A stretch of DNA of 64,000 bases from CAVYUC01 sp963771595. GTDB lineage: Bacteria > Bacteroidota > Bacteroidia > Bacteroidales > Prolixibacteraceae. The notes beneath the pieces are model-generated. The model was not told where the DNA came from. It saw only the letters and a program-made list of their open reading frames with translations, and searched no databases. The position numbers and the translations under genes were made by a program. The stretch is from contig CAVYUC010000033.1 of the NCBI GenBank assembly GCA_963771595.1, positions 202,966-266,965 of the forward strand. Reading direction: 5' to 3'. Below are positions 17,210-28,700 of this stretch, piece by piece (the first letter of the stretch is position 1; each line of letters begins with the position of its first letter).

Positions 17210-19453
17210 ATGAATAAACTAAATCATTTACTAATACTAGGCATTTTTTCTGTTGTGTTATTAGGCATTACAGGATGTGAAGATCGTTCCAATGATCCAT
17301 TTGAAATTCCGCCATGGTTGGGAGGCTCAAGTATAGAGACGCTCCAGGAAAGAGGAAATTACACCATCTTTCTTGAGCTCATGGAAAAAGCGAATTACAC
17401 AGAACCTATTTCAAAACAGCTCTTTACGTTGTTTGTTCCCGATGATAATGCTTTCAGAGAATATTTTAAGTCGGCAGGCATAAATTCAGTTGCCGACCTG
17501 ACAGAAGATGAAGCTGTTCAGCTTTTTACCCTGCATGTATTACGGAACCCGCGCTCGAGGGGTAATTTGATTTATGAATTTGCATGGGGCGAATACCAGG
17601 GACCCGACCAGGGAGGAATGGGAGAATATGCATCATTATTTCACAGGAAACCTACTCCGAGTACTTCTATACCTTATAAGGAAACTATCCGCTATTTACC
17701 GGGAAGAGTTGGAGAAGAATTGTTAATTTACACCGGCGACAAAAATGTACCGTTGTTTAGTGAAGAATTTTTTCATGACTACGGCGGATTGCAGGATGGC
17801 AGCGATTACTTGTTCTTATATCCCGACAGTAAATGGAAAGAAGGTTACACTTCGAACCTGAAAGCATTAAACTGGCACAATGCTATGGTTATTCCCAATC
17901 CGGAGATACCTGATGAACTTGAAGTACGAACCGCAAGCGGGTTTATATATTTTATTGATCGCGTTGTTCCGCCTATGCCAAGCATCGAGGAATATATGAG
18001 GGATAATCCGGACAGATTTGGCGTTTACTATGATATTCTTCAGCGTTTTGCCACATACGGAAATTCGAAAGTTGATGAACAGGACAGGGTATTGTGGAGA
18101 AAAGGCTACGACATGGTCTTTAATCTGGCTGAAGAAAGAGGAACTTCGCTCGATCAAGCTGTGCCACCTCAAAACATGTGGTCGGCATTTATTCCAAATA
18201 ATACAACGCTTCAAAATTATTTGGATAATACGGTTTTGAAAAATTATTCATCACTTGACAGCGTGCCACGGGTTACCTTGTACTACATATTGCAAACACA
18301 GCTTTCCAGAACTCTGGTCATCAAGTCGAAAATGGAGAATAGCTATTTTAATGCATTCGGAGATAAAACACCTATTAATTTATCCGATATTGTTTCGCGA
18401 TACATGACCAGCAACGGACCGGTGTATGAAACCAACCGGGTTCTTGAGCCAAATGTATTTACCTGTGTACCCGGAATTTTATTTGTCGACAAGGATTATA
18501 CAACCTTACTTTATGTATTAAGTGAAGCGAATGTGCTTTCCACGCTTTCAAATCCTGATGCAGATGTAACTTTATTTGCAACGACGAATAAACAACTCGA
18601 AGAATATGGCATACGTTACAATGAAACGGATGCAATTGTTGAATTCAGAAGCCCGGTGAACGGACAGTGGAATACGATGAGGAATTCTGACCTGGTAAAT
18701 TTTGCCCAGGACCAGGTTGTAAACGGACCGCTGTCTGATTTTACAGGCGATGGATATGCACGGCTTGCATCGGGCAATTACGTTCATTATGCAGCAAATA
18801 AACTTGAATCATCAGAGAACCAGATGAAAGGTGAGCCTGGAACGCTGGTTTCAGTAGAAGAAAATGAACGCAACGGATTTCTGGTTAAACTAGATAAGCC
18901 AATCCAGTCAAGATGGGTAATAGGACAATACCTGGTGAATGATCCGGATTTGTCAGAATTTACCGGATTGCTGACTTCAACCCGTTTACTGGATACACGG
19001 TACAGGGATCCTATAACAAGAGAAGTGATTCAGAATCTGAAATTTTTTGCAGCGGCTGATAACTGGACTGCTTTTATACCAACCAATGAAGCCATGGAAA
19101 AAGCACGTGCAGAAGGAATAATTCCGGAAGGTACAGGAGTGTCGTGGTATAACGGTTTAAGTAACGAAGGTAAAGATTCAATTGATAACTTTATAATGAA
19201 TCACTTTTTGGTAAACACTGTAGTGTTCGATGACGGTAATCTGTCCGGAGCTTTTGATACCAACTACTCATATCTTGATGAAGATGGAAAAACAAAAATA
19301 AATTCAAAGCTTAATATTATTAATGAACCACAAAATCTAACCATAGCAGATATTACCGGGCAGGAGGTAACAGTTGAGCACGAAAATGCAGATATCCTTG
19401 TCCAGAAAGGTGTTGTTCATAAAATTAACACAGCACTTAAATATCGCGAATAA
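17210..19453 (+). CDS. Surface lipoprotein with four fasciclin (FAS1) repeats
   Basis: 747-residue lipoprotein: signal peptide with lipobox GITGC (Cys23) followed by EDRSND, an acidic start that often directs Bacteroidota lipoproteins to the surface. Four FAS1-like repeats can be seen by the recurring helix - TLFVPDD/AFIPNN/LFATTN/AFIPTN pattern: about 40-265, 275-435, 440-590 and 585-745 (for example WTAFIPTNEAM in the last). FAS1 domains bind proteins or glycans in adhesion. It is the first gene of the operon, 28 bp ahead of susC, in the place where surface glycan-binding proteins are often encoded. Function as a ligand-capture protein is an inference. Confidence 0.85.
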   Translation: MNKLNHLLILGIFSVVLLGITGCEDRSNDPFEIPPWLGGSSIETLQERGNYTIFLELMEKANYTEPISKQLFTLFVPDDNAFREYFKSAGINSVADLTEDEAVQLFTLHVLRNPRSRGNLIYEFAWGEYQGPDQGGMGEYASLFHRKPTPSTSIPYKETIRYLPGRVGEELLIYTGDKNVPLFSEEFFHDYGGLQDGSDYLFLYPDSKWKEGYTSNLKALNWHNAMVIPNPEIPDELEVRTASGFIYFIDRVVPPMPSIEEYMRDNPDRFGVYYDILQRFATYGNSKVDEQDRVLWRKGYDMVFNLAEERGTSLDQAVPPQNMWSAFIPNNTTLQNYLDNTVLKNYSSLDSVPRVTLYYILQTQLSRTLVIKSKMENSYFNAFGDKTPINLSDIVSRYMTSNGPVYETNRVLEPNVFTCVPGILFVDKDYTTLLYVLSEANVLSTLSNPDADVTLFATTNKQLEEYGIRYNETDAIVEFRSPVNGQWNTMRNSDLVNFAQDQVVNGPLSDFTGDGYARLASGNYVHYAANKLESSENQMKGEPGTLVSVEENERNGFLVKLDKPIQSRWVIGQYLVNDPDLSEFTGLLTSTRLLDTRYRDPITREVIQNLKFFAAADNWTAFIPTNEAMEKARAEGIIPEGTGVSWYNGLSNEGKDSIDNFIMNHFLVNTVVFDDGNLSGAFDTNYSYLDEDGKTKINSKLNIINEPQNLTIADITGQEVTVEHENADILVQKGVVHKINTALKYRE

Positions 19454-19481
19454 GGTACAAATTTGTCTAACCAGATCTAAA

Positions 19482-22400
19482 ATGAAGAAAACCATACTAT
19501 TCTCGGCAATACTATTTTGCCTTTTATCAGGATTTACAAAAGTACAGGCTCAGTCTGCAATTGTCAGCGGTAAAGTTGCTGATGCTGAAACCAAAGAACC
19601 ACTTATTTCTGTAAATATTGTAGAAATGGACAAGAACGGAAGGTTTATAAGTGGAACAATTACTGACTTAAATGGTAACTATGTTTTAAAAGTAACCGAT
19701 GCAAGTAACGAAATTCAGGTTTCATTTATCGGATATAAAAAACAGACTTTTACTATTAATGGCCGGAAAGAGATTGATATTGAACTGGAACCGGAATCAG
19801 TAGCCATGGACGATATTGTGGTAACCGGTACAAAAATGGGTAACGATGGCTATGTTCCTGTGCGCGACCGTGCAACAGCGATTACCCGCATGGAACTTCA
19901 GGGAATGGAAACGGTTATGGGGACCTCGGTTGAAGATATGCTGCAGGGCCGTCTGGGTAACGTTGATATTTCTTCCGTTTCGGGTGACCCTGGTGCCGGA
20001 TTGAACATTCGTATCCGCGGTACAGCATCTTTGAATGCACGTAACCAGCCACTTATCGTAATTAATGGAATTCCGTATGATGCAAACATTGAAGAAGGTT
20101 TCGATTTTGCTAGTGCGGATATCGAAAGGTTTGGTAGCTTAATAGACGTTTCTCCGGAAGATATTGAATCCATCGAAGTACTAAAAGATGCTGCTTCAAC
20201 AGCTGTTTGGGGATCGCGTGCATCAAACGGAGTTTTGATGATCAAAACAAAAAGGGGTATCAAATCAAAACCAATTTTTGAATATACTTTTAAAACTACT
20301 TCATCGCATGAACCCGATCCCATTCCTATGCTCGACGGAGCCGGTTACGCCCGTTTAATCACTGAGGAACATTACAATGTGGATTACAACAGTTTCTTCA
20401 ATCAGGAAATTGCTTTTGATCCTGAATGGGAAGAATACCATAATTATTCACAGAACACCAACTGGGTGAAAGAAATTACGAAGGTTGCCAATACAAACCA
20501 GCACGATTTCTCGGTTCGTGGTGGTGGAGACAAATCAAGGTACAACATGTCAATGGGATTGATTGACGAAGGCGGTACAACTATCGGAAATAATCTGAAA
20601 AAGATGAACCTCCGCAGTTCGCTCGACTATGATTTATCCTCTAAAATCCAGTTTAAATCCGACATCATGTATACCCGGTACGACCAGGATAATACATATG
20701 ATGTTGATGATCCGGCTTATACCGGCGGAAATTCCTGGAGATCTTTACGTGCTGTTGCCTATCGGAAAATGCCCAACCTGGCTGTTTTCGACAGGGATAC
20801 CAACAACGTGCATTACGGTGAATATTTTACACCGCTCAGTACACTTCAAGGAAATGCCAAAGACAATTACAACCCGGTTGCATTTGCTAACCTGGCTTCA
20901 CAAAAAACTTACAAGGATAATGCAAGGGCATTGTTTACAGCCAAATGGAATATTATTCCTTCACTAACATGGAATGGAACGGTTACCCTTGATTTATTTG
21001 ATTTAAAAAGAGAGAAATTTCTTCCGTACAAAGCTATCGGATACAATTATACAGACGAAATTACAAACCTGGCGGTTAATGAATTCTCAAAGAAAAGTTC
21101 AATATTCACATTTAATCAGCTAATTTTCAGACCAATATTTAACAATGATCGCCACGATGTTTTTGTGATGGGCCAGGTGGATACCGAAACCTCGCGCTCA
21201 AGGTGGTATAAAACAGAATCAAGTCAATCTGCATCACCTTACATTAATCAACCGGTGAATGATAAACACCTTAACTATTTTGGTTCGAGCTTAACTGAAT
21301 TTAAATCACTCGGGTTTTATTTAACCGGTAGTTACAAATACATGGACAAATACAGCATTATGCTGGGGGCAAAATATGAAGGAAATTCTAAATTCAGTAA
21401 AGACAGCCGGTGGGGCTGGTTCCCAACCGTCTCTGCATTCTGGCGTATTTCCGGTGAAGAATTCCTGAAATATTCAAATTTCATTGACGATTTAAAACTT
21501 CGTATCAGCTGGGGACAAAGTGGAAATACACCAGCCAGCAATTATTTATATTTCAATACCTATCAGGCCGGAGCTGTTTATTCCTATATGGATATGCAGG
21601 GTGTTCAGCCCAGTGGCATTGAATTGACCAGTCTGCAATGGGAAACCATCGACCAGATTAACCCGGGTTTAAGTTTGCTCGCACTGGATAACCGCCTGAA
21701 TGTTGAAATTGATGTTTACAGAAAAAAAACATTGAATCTTTACCTCGAAAATTCGGGAATACCAAACAGTACAGGTTTTGGTGATATTGACCGCAATGAT
21801 GGTGAAATGGAAAACAGGGGTTTTGAATTTCTTGTCGACTATACAGTGATAAGAAATAAAGATTTCAACCTGAGTTTTAACCTTAACCTTTCCAGCAACC
21901 AGAACAGAGTTTTACGTTTGCCTGAAAATTATAGCCTTGAGTATGGTAATATGCTGGAAAACGGAAATTACAAAATCAGTATCACTCCAGGTGAAGCTCT
22001 GGGAGGATTTTTTGGTTATGAATATTTAGGCGTATACGCAAACGATGAAGATGCAATTGTTCTGGATGCAAATGGCGAACCTGTTTTTGCTCCCGGACAG
22101 GAACAACCCCTTTCCATGATTATGGGAGGTCCCTCAGGATATGTGTTTGAAGGTGGCGATGCCAAATATAAAGACCAGAATTATGATGGCAAAATCGATG
22201 AACTGGACCTCGTATACCTGGGCGACCTTAACCCCAAGTTAATGGGTGGTGCCGGATTTCGTGTAGGTTACAAAGGATTGGTGCTCAATACGTTTTTCTA
22301 TTTTAAAGTTGGTCAGAAAATCATTAACCAAACCCGTATGGATACAGAAAAAATGTACAATTACGACAATCAGAGTTTGGCAACCAACTGGCGCTGGAGA

Positions 22401-22727
22401 AGACAGGGAGATATTACCGATATGCCAAGGGCGCTTTACAATGAAGGTTTTAACTGGCTGGGTTCCGACCGTTTTGTTGAAGATGGATCACACATCCGGT
22501 TAAAATCATTGTCGCTGAGTTATGATTTTAACAAAAAAGCTACGAATTGGCTGCGGCTTAAAGATCTGAAACTTTTCGCAACAGCTTATAACCTGTTTAC
22601 CTGGACAGCGTATTCAGGACAGGATCCTGATGTGGCTCCGCCTGCAAAACCAGATGAGTTACCAAAAGATTACAGTAAAACACCTCCGGGAAGAAAGTAT
22701 ATGTTTGGTTTGAATGTTACCTTTTAA
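19482..22727 (+). CDS. SusC/RagA-family TonB-linked outer-membrane transporter (pair 1)
   Basis: 1081 residues from the ATG at 19482; the start is chosen because MKKTILFSAILF begins a signal peptide ending VQAQ. Then come a carboxypeptidase-regulatory-like domain (about 26-110, AIVSGKVADAETKEPL), a TonB plug with the SusC signature LNIRIRGTASLNARN and PLIVINGIPYD, and a long 22-strand barrel ending in GRKYMFGLNVTF. It imports oligomers together with the SusD lid encoded 18 bp downstream, with energy from TonB. The substrate may be glycan fragments made by the upstream GH5 enzyme, but FAS1-linked SusC/D pairs may also take other ligands. Confidence 0.95.
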   Translation: MKKTILFSAILFCLLSGFTKVQAQSAIVSGKVADAETKEPLISVNIVEMDKNGRFISGTITDLNGNYVLKVTDASNEIQVSFIGYKKQTFTINGRKEIDIELEPESVAMDDIVVTGTKMGNDGYVPVRDRATAITRMELQGMETVMGTSVEDMLQGRLGNVDISSVSGDPGAGLNIRIRGTASLNARNQPLIVINGIPYDANIEEGFDFASADIERFGSLIDVSPEDIESIEVLKDAASTAVWGSRASNGVLMIKTKRGIKSKPIFEYTFKTTSSHEPDPIPMLDGAGYARLITEEHYNVDYNSFFNQEIAFDPEWEEYHNYSQNTNWVKEITKVANTNQHDFSVRGGGDKSRYNMSMGLIDEGGTTIGNNLKKMNLRSSLDYDLSSKIQFKSDIMYTRYDQDNTYDVDDPAYTGGNSWRSLRAVAYRKMPNLAVFDRDTNNVHYGEYFTPLSTLQGNAKDNYNPVAFANLASQKTYKDNARALFTAKWNIIPSLTWNGTVTLDLFDLKREKFLPYKAIGYNYTDEITNLAVNEFSKKSSIFTFNQLIFRPIFNNDRHDVFVMGQVDTETSRSRWYKTESSQSASPYINQPVNDKHLNYFGSSLTEFKSLGFYLTGSYKYMDKYSIMLGAKYEGNSKFSKDSRWGWFPTVSAFWRISGEEFLKYSNFIDDLKLRISWGQSGNTPASNYLYFNTYQAGAVYSYMDMQGVQPSGIELTSLQWETIDQINPGLSLLALDNRLNVEIDVYRKKTLNLYLENSGIPNSTGFGDIDRNDGEMENRGFEFLVDYTVIRNKDFNLSFNLNLSSNQNRVLRLPENYSLEYGNMLENGNYKISITPGEALGGFFGYEYLGVYANDEDAIVLDANGEPVFAPGQEQPLSMIMGGPSGYVFEGGDAKYKDQNYDGKIDELDLVYLGDLNPKLMGGAGFRVGYKGLVLNTFFYFKVGQKIINQTRMDTEKMYNYDNQSLATNWRWRRQGDITDMPRALYNEGFNWLGSDRFVEDGSHIRLKSLSLSYDFNKKATNWLRLKDLKLFATAYNLFTWTAYSGQDPDVAPPAKPDELPKDYSKTPPGRKYMFGLNVTF

Positions 22728-22745
22728 TTCGTAAAAATTAATTCA

Positions 22746-24200
22746 ATGAAAAAGCTCAATAAATATAGCCTGGCAATAATTGCACTGCTTTTTGCTGCAG
22801 TTGCTTTTACCTCCTGCAATGATTACCTGACTGTGGCTCCTGAAAACGACTTAATAAAAGAAAAATTCTGGACAAAAAGAGAAGACGTTAACGGCGCTCT
22901 CGCAGCAACTTACAATGCATTACGGGATAATAGCCTGAAATCTTTGATTCTGGGTGAAGTTCGTGCCGATTTGGTCGATTTCGGTGGTGCCAATTTTTCA
23001 GATTATGTCCGGATTGGCCAAAGTAATATCAGCCCAACAAACGGTGTCGTTAACTGGGGGAGCTACTACAAACCGATAAACCTCGCCAATACTCTCATGT
23101 ATTACGATAAACAGGTTTTCGAAAAAGACAGAACTTTTACTAAAGAATATTTGGATGCGGTAGATGCAGAAGCCCTGTTTATTCGTTCGTTGTCGTATTT
23201 TTATCTGATACGGCTATGGAAAGATGTGCCACTGGTGCTGGAACCTTCCATTTCGGATACAACCAATCTGTACCTTCCCAAAAGCCCTGAAAAGGTAGTT
23301 ATTAATCAGATAATTGAAGATTTGTTAAAAGCCAAAGACATGGCCTATACCACTCAATTTATGGGAACAGACTATTTCTACGGGCGGGCAAATAAATTTT
23401 CGATAATGGCACTGCTGGCCGATGTCTATTTATGGAATGAGCAGTACGATAAATGCATTCAGTATTGCGATGAAATTATTAACTCAGGGTTATATGCCCT
23501 GGAGAATAATGAAATCTGGTTCACGATTTATTATCCCGGCAACTCTGCATCGGAAAGTATTTTTGAATTGCAGTTTGATGATGATTTGGACAACCAGGAA
23601 AACCCGATTTACAATAACCTGATTCCTGTTACCGGAGGTGCGCAGGTAACACTGGATACAAGAAATACAAGTCTTCTCCTTGAAAGGGAAGATGCCCGGA
23701 ATTTTCAGGGAAGAGGAGCTGTCTGGAAATACATTGGGAAAGATCCACTTGGACAAATATCCAGAACAACTTCAGAGCGTGATGCCAACTGGATAATTTA
23801 CAGGTATGCCGACATTCTTTTAATGAAAGCAGAAGCGTTAATCGAACTCGACCGGCTGGAAGAAGCAAATAACCTGATACGGGAAACCGTGTTACGTGCA
23901 GGAATAGCCTATAACCCCATTTTTGATAAGGTACAGTTAAGACAAGCATTACGCGATGAAAAAGGAAGAGAGTTTCTTTTGGAAGGAAAGCGCTGGTTTG
24001 ATCTTCTGCGTGCTGCAAAACGTGATGGCTTCGCCAATAAACAAATCATCATTAACATGATTCTTTCGGGTGCCGATATTAAACAACAGGCAATTCTGAA
24101 AACAAAGGTTTACGACACATTAAGTTACTATTTACCTATTGCTGAGCGCGAGCTGATTTACAACCAGAATCTGGAGCAGAATCCTTATTATAACAGGTAA
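22746..24200 (+). CDS. SusD/RagB-family substrate-binding lipoprotein (pair 1)
   Basis: 484 residues. Lipobox FTSC with Cys at about residue 25, followed by NDYLTVAPEN, which is typical of SusD starts. The N-terminal TPR-like helices (REDVNGALAATYNALRD, ALFIRSLSYFYLIRLWKDVPLV) and the C-terminal REFLLEGKRWFDLLR and IAERELIYNQNLEQNP mark the family. SusD closes the SusC barrel as a hinged lid and binds the ligand. It lies 18 bp after susC and 18 bp before the second FAS1 gene. Confidence 0.95.
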   Translation: MKKLNKYSLAIIALLFAAVAFTSCNDYLTVAPENDLIKEKFWTKREDVNGALAATYNALRDNSLKSLILGEVRADLVDFGGANFSDYVRIGQSNISPTNGVVNWGSYYKPINLANTLMYYDKQVFEKDRTFTKEYLDAVDAEALFIRSLSYFYLIRLWKDVPLVLEPSISDTTNLYLPKSPEKVVINQIIEDLLKAKDMAYTTQFMGTDYFYGRANKFSIMALLADVYLWNEQYDKCIQYCDEIINSGLYALENNEIWFTIYYPGNSASESIFELQFDDDLDNQENPIYNNLIPVTGGAQVTLDTRNTSLLLEREDARNFQGRGAVWKYIGKDPLGQISRTTSERDANWIIYRYADILLMKAEALIELDRLEEANNLIRETVLRAGIAYNPIFDKVQLRQALRDEKGREFLLEGKRWFDLLRAAKRDGFANKQIIINMILSGADIKQQAILKTKVYDTLSYYLPIAERELIYNQNLEQNPYYNR

Positions 24201-24218
24201 AATTGAAAGGAATTGAAT

Positions 24219-25691
24219 ATGAAAAACAAAATTTTAAATACTATAATCAGAGGCAGCAAATTACTGCTGGTAGTTTTGCTTTTGAACAGCTGCAATCAGG
24301 AACCGGTTCTCTGGGATGTTAAATCAACCCAGCAGGTAATCTCAGAATTCGTTGCCGAAGATGCTGAATTCTCTGAATTCAACGGACTGCTGGAAAGCAC
24401 AGGTTTGAACAGCCTGCTGGCAGTGCGCGGACCCTTCACACTTTTTCTGCCATCCAACGAACAAATGAATGCCTTTTATGCAAAAAAAGGAGTCGGTTCC
24501 TACGCTGATTTCACTCCTGAATTCCAGAGGCAACTGGCATTAAACCATATTATTCTGGCGCAAATTGAAACCGGCGATATTGGATTAGGCGCCATTCGCG
24601 AAGTAAATGCAATTGGCGATTATATTGTCAGTGAATTTGACGGAGCAGACATTATCCTGAACAAAGACAGTAAAATTATAAAACGGGATATCCGGGCATC
24701 AAATGGTGTGATTCATTTGATTGGAATGGTAATGGAGCCGGTATCCAAAAGTGTATATGAAGTGTTGGCCGATAATCCTGACTACTCCATATTTACCAAA
24801 AGTTTGGAAATGACCAACCTGAAAGATACACTTCAAATTATCACCTTCCCGTTTGGTAACAGAACCGCCAGAACAAGGTATACCATACTTGCAGTTGCCG
24901 ATACTACTTTCCAGCGTTTTGGAATTAACAATGTGCAGGATTTAATCGCCAGGTTTTCTACATCACCCGATAGTATAACCTATAAAAGTGACGGTTTTTA
25001 CAGGTACATTGAGTACCACCTGATGGCTGAAACCTATTATTTAAGCGATCTTACAAGCAAGCTTTATCCTATACTTTCTCATGATAATAACATAACCATG
25101 ACCATTACCGATGATTATAAAATTAATCCTCGGGATGATGGCAGATATACGTCATTTTACATTGAGACATCCAATATCCCGGGGAAAAATGGTACGGTTC
25201 ATACAATCACCGATCTTTTGCCTGTTTTTCAACCGAAACCTACTACAATTGTGTGGGAAACGACCGATCATTTCGATTTAAAACAAGGCGATTATTACCT
25301 GAAAACATACCAGAGATGGTTTGATGGTCAAAATACCTTTGCCAATATTAAATGGGAAGGCGATTACCTGTTGTACTACTATAAAGAAGATGTTGTACAG
25401 GAAAACTGGGACTGCCTTGCAATGAGTGGCTGGTGGTGGATTGAAGTTACAACTCCAAAAATTATGAAAGGAAGCTATACCATGTCGGGTAATATCTGGA
25501 GCGGCCAAATTGATTATGCTGTATATGTGGATGGGGTTAATACAGCTTTGGTAAAAAGTTCGGACCCGGCAAGGACAACCAGCTGGGGAGAATTTGACTG
25601 GGAAGAAACAACCACCCACAAAGTAAAAATAGTGGCCACAAGCCCCGGTTTACTTTTCTGGGATACAATAATTTTTACACCTAATAATTAA
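24219..25691 (+). CDS. Surface lipoprotein with two FAS1 repeats and a C-terminal beta-sandwich-like domain
   Basis: 490 residues from the ATG at 24219. Signal peptide with lipobox LLNSC. Two FAS1 repeats: about 40-175 (FNGLLESTGLNSLLAVRGP, TLFLPSNEQM) and 180-335 (IFTKSLEMTNLKDTLQ, YTILAVADTTF). The last 140 residues are rich in Trp and Tyr (YLLYYYKEDVV, MSGWWWIEVTTP) and predict a carbohydrate-binding-like beta sandwich. It lies between the first SusD and the second SusC in one operon. Its composition suggests ligand capture at the surface; no catalytic motif is seen. Confidence 0.85.
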   Translation: MKNKILNTIIRGSKLLLVVLLLNSCNQEPVLWDVKSTQQVISEFVAEDAEFSEFNGLLESTGLNSLLAVRGPFTLFLPSNEQMNAFYAKKGVGSYADFTPEFQRQLALNHIILAQIETGDIGLGAIREVNAIGDYIVSEFDGADIILNKDSKIIKRDIRASNGVIHLIGMVMEPVSKSVYEVLADNPDYSIFTKSLEMTNLKDTLQIITFPFGNRTARTRYTILAVADTTFQRFGINNVQDLIARFSTSPDSITYKSDGFYRYIEYHLMAETYYLSDLTSKLYPILSHDNNITMTITDDYKINPRDDGRYTSFYIETSNIPGKNGTVHTITDLLPVFQPKPTTIVWETTDHFDLKQGDYYLKTYQRWFDGQNTFANIKWEGDYLLYYYKEDVVQENWDCLAMSGWWWIEVTTPKIMKGSYTMSGNIWSGQIDYAVYVDGVNTALVKSSDPARTTSWGEFDWEETTTHKVKIVATSPGLLFWDTIIFTPNN

Positions 25692-25733
25692 ACGAATTCA
25701 ACTCCTGTTAAATCATTTAATACAGATTTGAAA

Positions 25734-28700
25734 ATGACAAAAAGAAACCTATATTCAACCTGCTTATCACTAATCACTATGTTGTTTGTAATCATAGGTG
25801 CACAACCTGTGGTAGCTCAAACAGCTGAATTAAATATAACAGGCGTTGTGACGGAATCGGGCACCGGTTTGCCATTGGAACAAGTTTCGGTTTCTGTTGC
25901 AAGTACCGGTAATGTTGCGAAAACAAACGAAAACGGAGAATTTTCAATAGCAATCCCAGATTTAAATTCAGAATTAATTTTTAATTATCCGGGATATACC
26001 AGACGAAATATCTTTTTACACAACCGGGAGTTCGTCAAAGTTGCGCTGGTTTCAGAAGAGTACGGCTCATTTGATGATTCGTACAGTTCTCCAAATGGCA
26101 AATCAACAATTAAAAATACGGTTTATTCTGTGTCGTCGCTCACCGGCGATGAGTTATCCTATTCAACGGTTACCTCGTCCGACCAGATTCTACAGGGAAA
26201 AGTTCCGGGGTTAAATGTCACCCAGCAGTCGGGCATGCCCGGGCACAGAACGTATATGAATATTAGAGGAATTTCTTCTATTTATGCCAATTCAGAACCA
26301 CTCCTGCTGATTGATGGTATGATATACGACTACAATTATGCAGGGTATAGTTTAATGGAAGGTTATTCTCTTAATCCTTTCGATGTATTGGACATTGAAG
26401 ATATAAAGGATATTTCGGTGTTAAAAAGCGGGACTTCCTATCTTGGTTCTGCCAGCTCCAACGGTGTTATTTATATTAACACGGAACAACAAAGTGAAGC
26501 AAGTACCATTATGAAATTTTCGAGTTATGGCGGTATTACCATGATGCCAAAAAAACAGGAATTACTGGATGCTTCCCAGTTCAGAAATTATTTTAACGAA
26601 ATGTTAAATTCCCGTGGATATGCCGGCGATCAAATCAACTCCATGTATCCCTGGTTAAACGGTGATGAATCTTCTGAAGATTTTTACAGATATAATAACA
26701 ATACCGATTGGCAGGATGAAATTTACGAACCTGCAACTGTTTCAAAATTCCACTTCTTCCTGAAAGGAGGGGATGAAATCGCTACTTATAACATCTCAAC
26801 CGGATACCTGTCTCACCAGGGAATCTACGAAAATTCATCGTATTCAAGGTACAACCTGCGTATTAACGGGCAGATTAATATTTCCGATAAATTCACCATA
26901 ATTCCAAATGCAAAACTATCTCTTGCCGATAGTAAACTGGCCAACCAGGGTCCAAGTGCCTGGAAGAACCCTATCCTGGCATCATTGCTAAAATCTCCTT
27001 TAATGGCATCCTATGCAAAAGACGAAATCACAGGTACCGAACTGGATTATCTTGATGATGTAGGTGCTTTTGACGTAAGCAATCCCAAAGCAATTATTAC
27101 GAATGCACAGGGTTCAAACCGGAATTACCATTTCCTGAGTTCAATTACTGCGCAGTACCGGTTTAACGAGCATTTTACCATATCCACATTATTGGGAATC
27201 AACTTCAATAATTCACGTGAAAACATCTTTTTACCTGATCTGGGAATGGTACAAATTGACTCGGCTTACAACAGTCCGGGAGATTTTATTTATGAATTGC
27301 GCTCGACACAAAATCATTCGAATATAACTTATAGTACAAGTACGCCATCCGGACATTCCTTCCGTTTAACCGGAGGTTTCAGGTACATGGAAAACAGCTA
27401 TAAATACAATTTAAGTACTGACCTCAATACACCATCCGATGATTTTAAAAGTTTGGGACAAGGTTCGCAGTTCAGCTTCCTTCGTTCTACAATTGGAGAT
27501 AACAGAGGATTATCGTGGGTTTCCTATTACAGTGATTTAAACTATAATTTCCGAAACAAATACTTGTTGAATGCAACAGTTTCCTATGATGGGAATTCAG
27601 CTGTAAATGAAAATTCCAGATATAATCTTTATCCGTCAGTTGGCTTGGGATGGCGTTTGTCATCAGAAGGTTTCCTGAATGAATCCACATGGCTGGAAGA
27701 ACTGAAATTAAGAGCATCTTATTCGATAACAGGTAATATGTACAGCTCGGTTTATGACAATTCAAAATTGTATTATACTGATCGCCGGTTAAACGGAATG
27801 GGTGTTTTAATCCGCGAATCCATTCCGAATGAAGATTTGGAACTTGAAAAGAAAAGTACTGTAAATGTAGGTCTTGACTTATCAATGTTCCGGCAGTTGG
27901 TTAATTTTCATGTGGATGTATACAATGCCAAAGTTGATAACCTGATTATAAAACAGGAACTTCCTGCATCTTACGGTTACACAAGTTATTTTAATAACGG
28001 CGGTAAACTCGATATTTCAGGATTCGAAGTGTCAATGGATACTCGTTTGCAAGTCCGGAATTTGGTTTGGACCCTTGGAGCATCAGTGAGTCAGGTTATT
28101 TCAACAGTAAACAGTTTGTCATTTATCAATCCTGACATGTATAACATTGTTACCTCGCTTGATGTTGCTGAATTTGTAACTTCTGAAGGTAATCCGGTTA
28201 ACTCATACTACGGGTACAAAACCAACGGATTAATTTCTGAAAGTGATGGTACGGTTATTGGCCCGAAAGGAGTTCCAATGCAGGCCGGAGACATAAAATT
28301 TGTGGATAAAAACAGCGACGGAATTATTAATGACAACGATAAAATGATAATTGGTGATCCGAATCCGGAATTTTTCGGAGGTATTTCCACTTCTCTTTCC
28401 TACAAGAATATCCGGTTGTCGGCAATGATTAATTATTCCGTTGGAAATGATGCATTCAGTTATGTCAGGTATAAAACTGAAGCAATGGATTCGTATGCCA
28501 ATCAATCGGTTGCGGTTCTCGACCACTGGACACCTTCAAATACCGGCGGAACATTTCCAGGAATGGCATATGGTGATCCTACAGGAAATACCGTATTTTC
28601 TGACCGCTGGATTGAAGATGCTTCCTATGCACGTCTGGGACAACTGACATTAAGTTATGATATTCCACCGATTCAGGGTTTTGTAAAAGGAATCGGCATC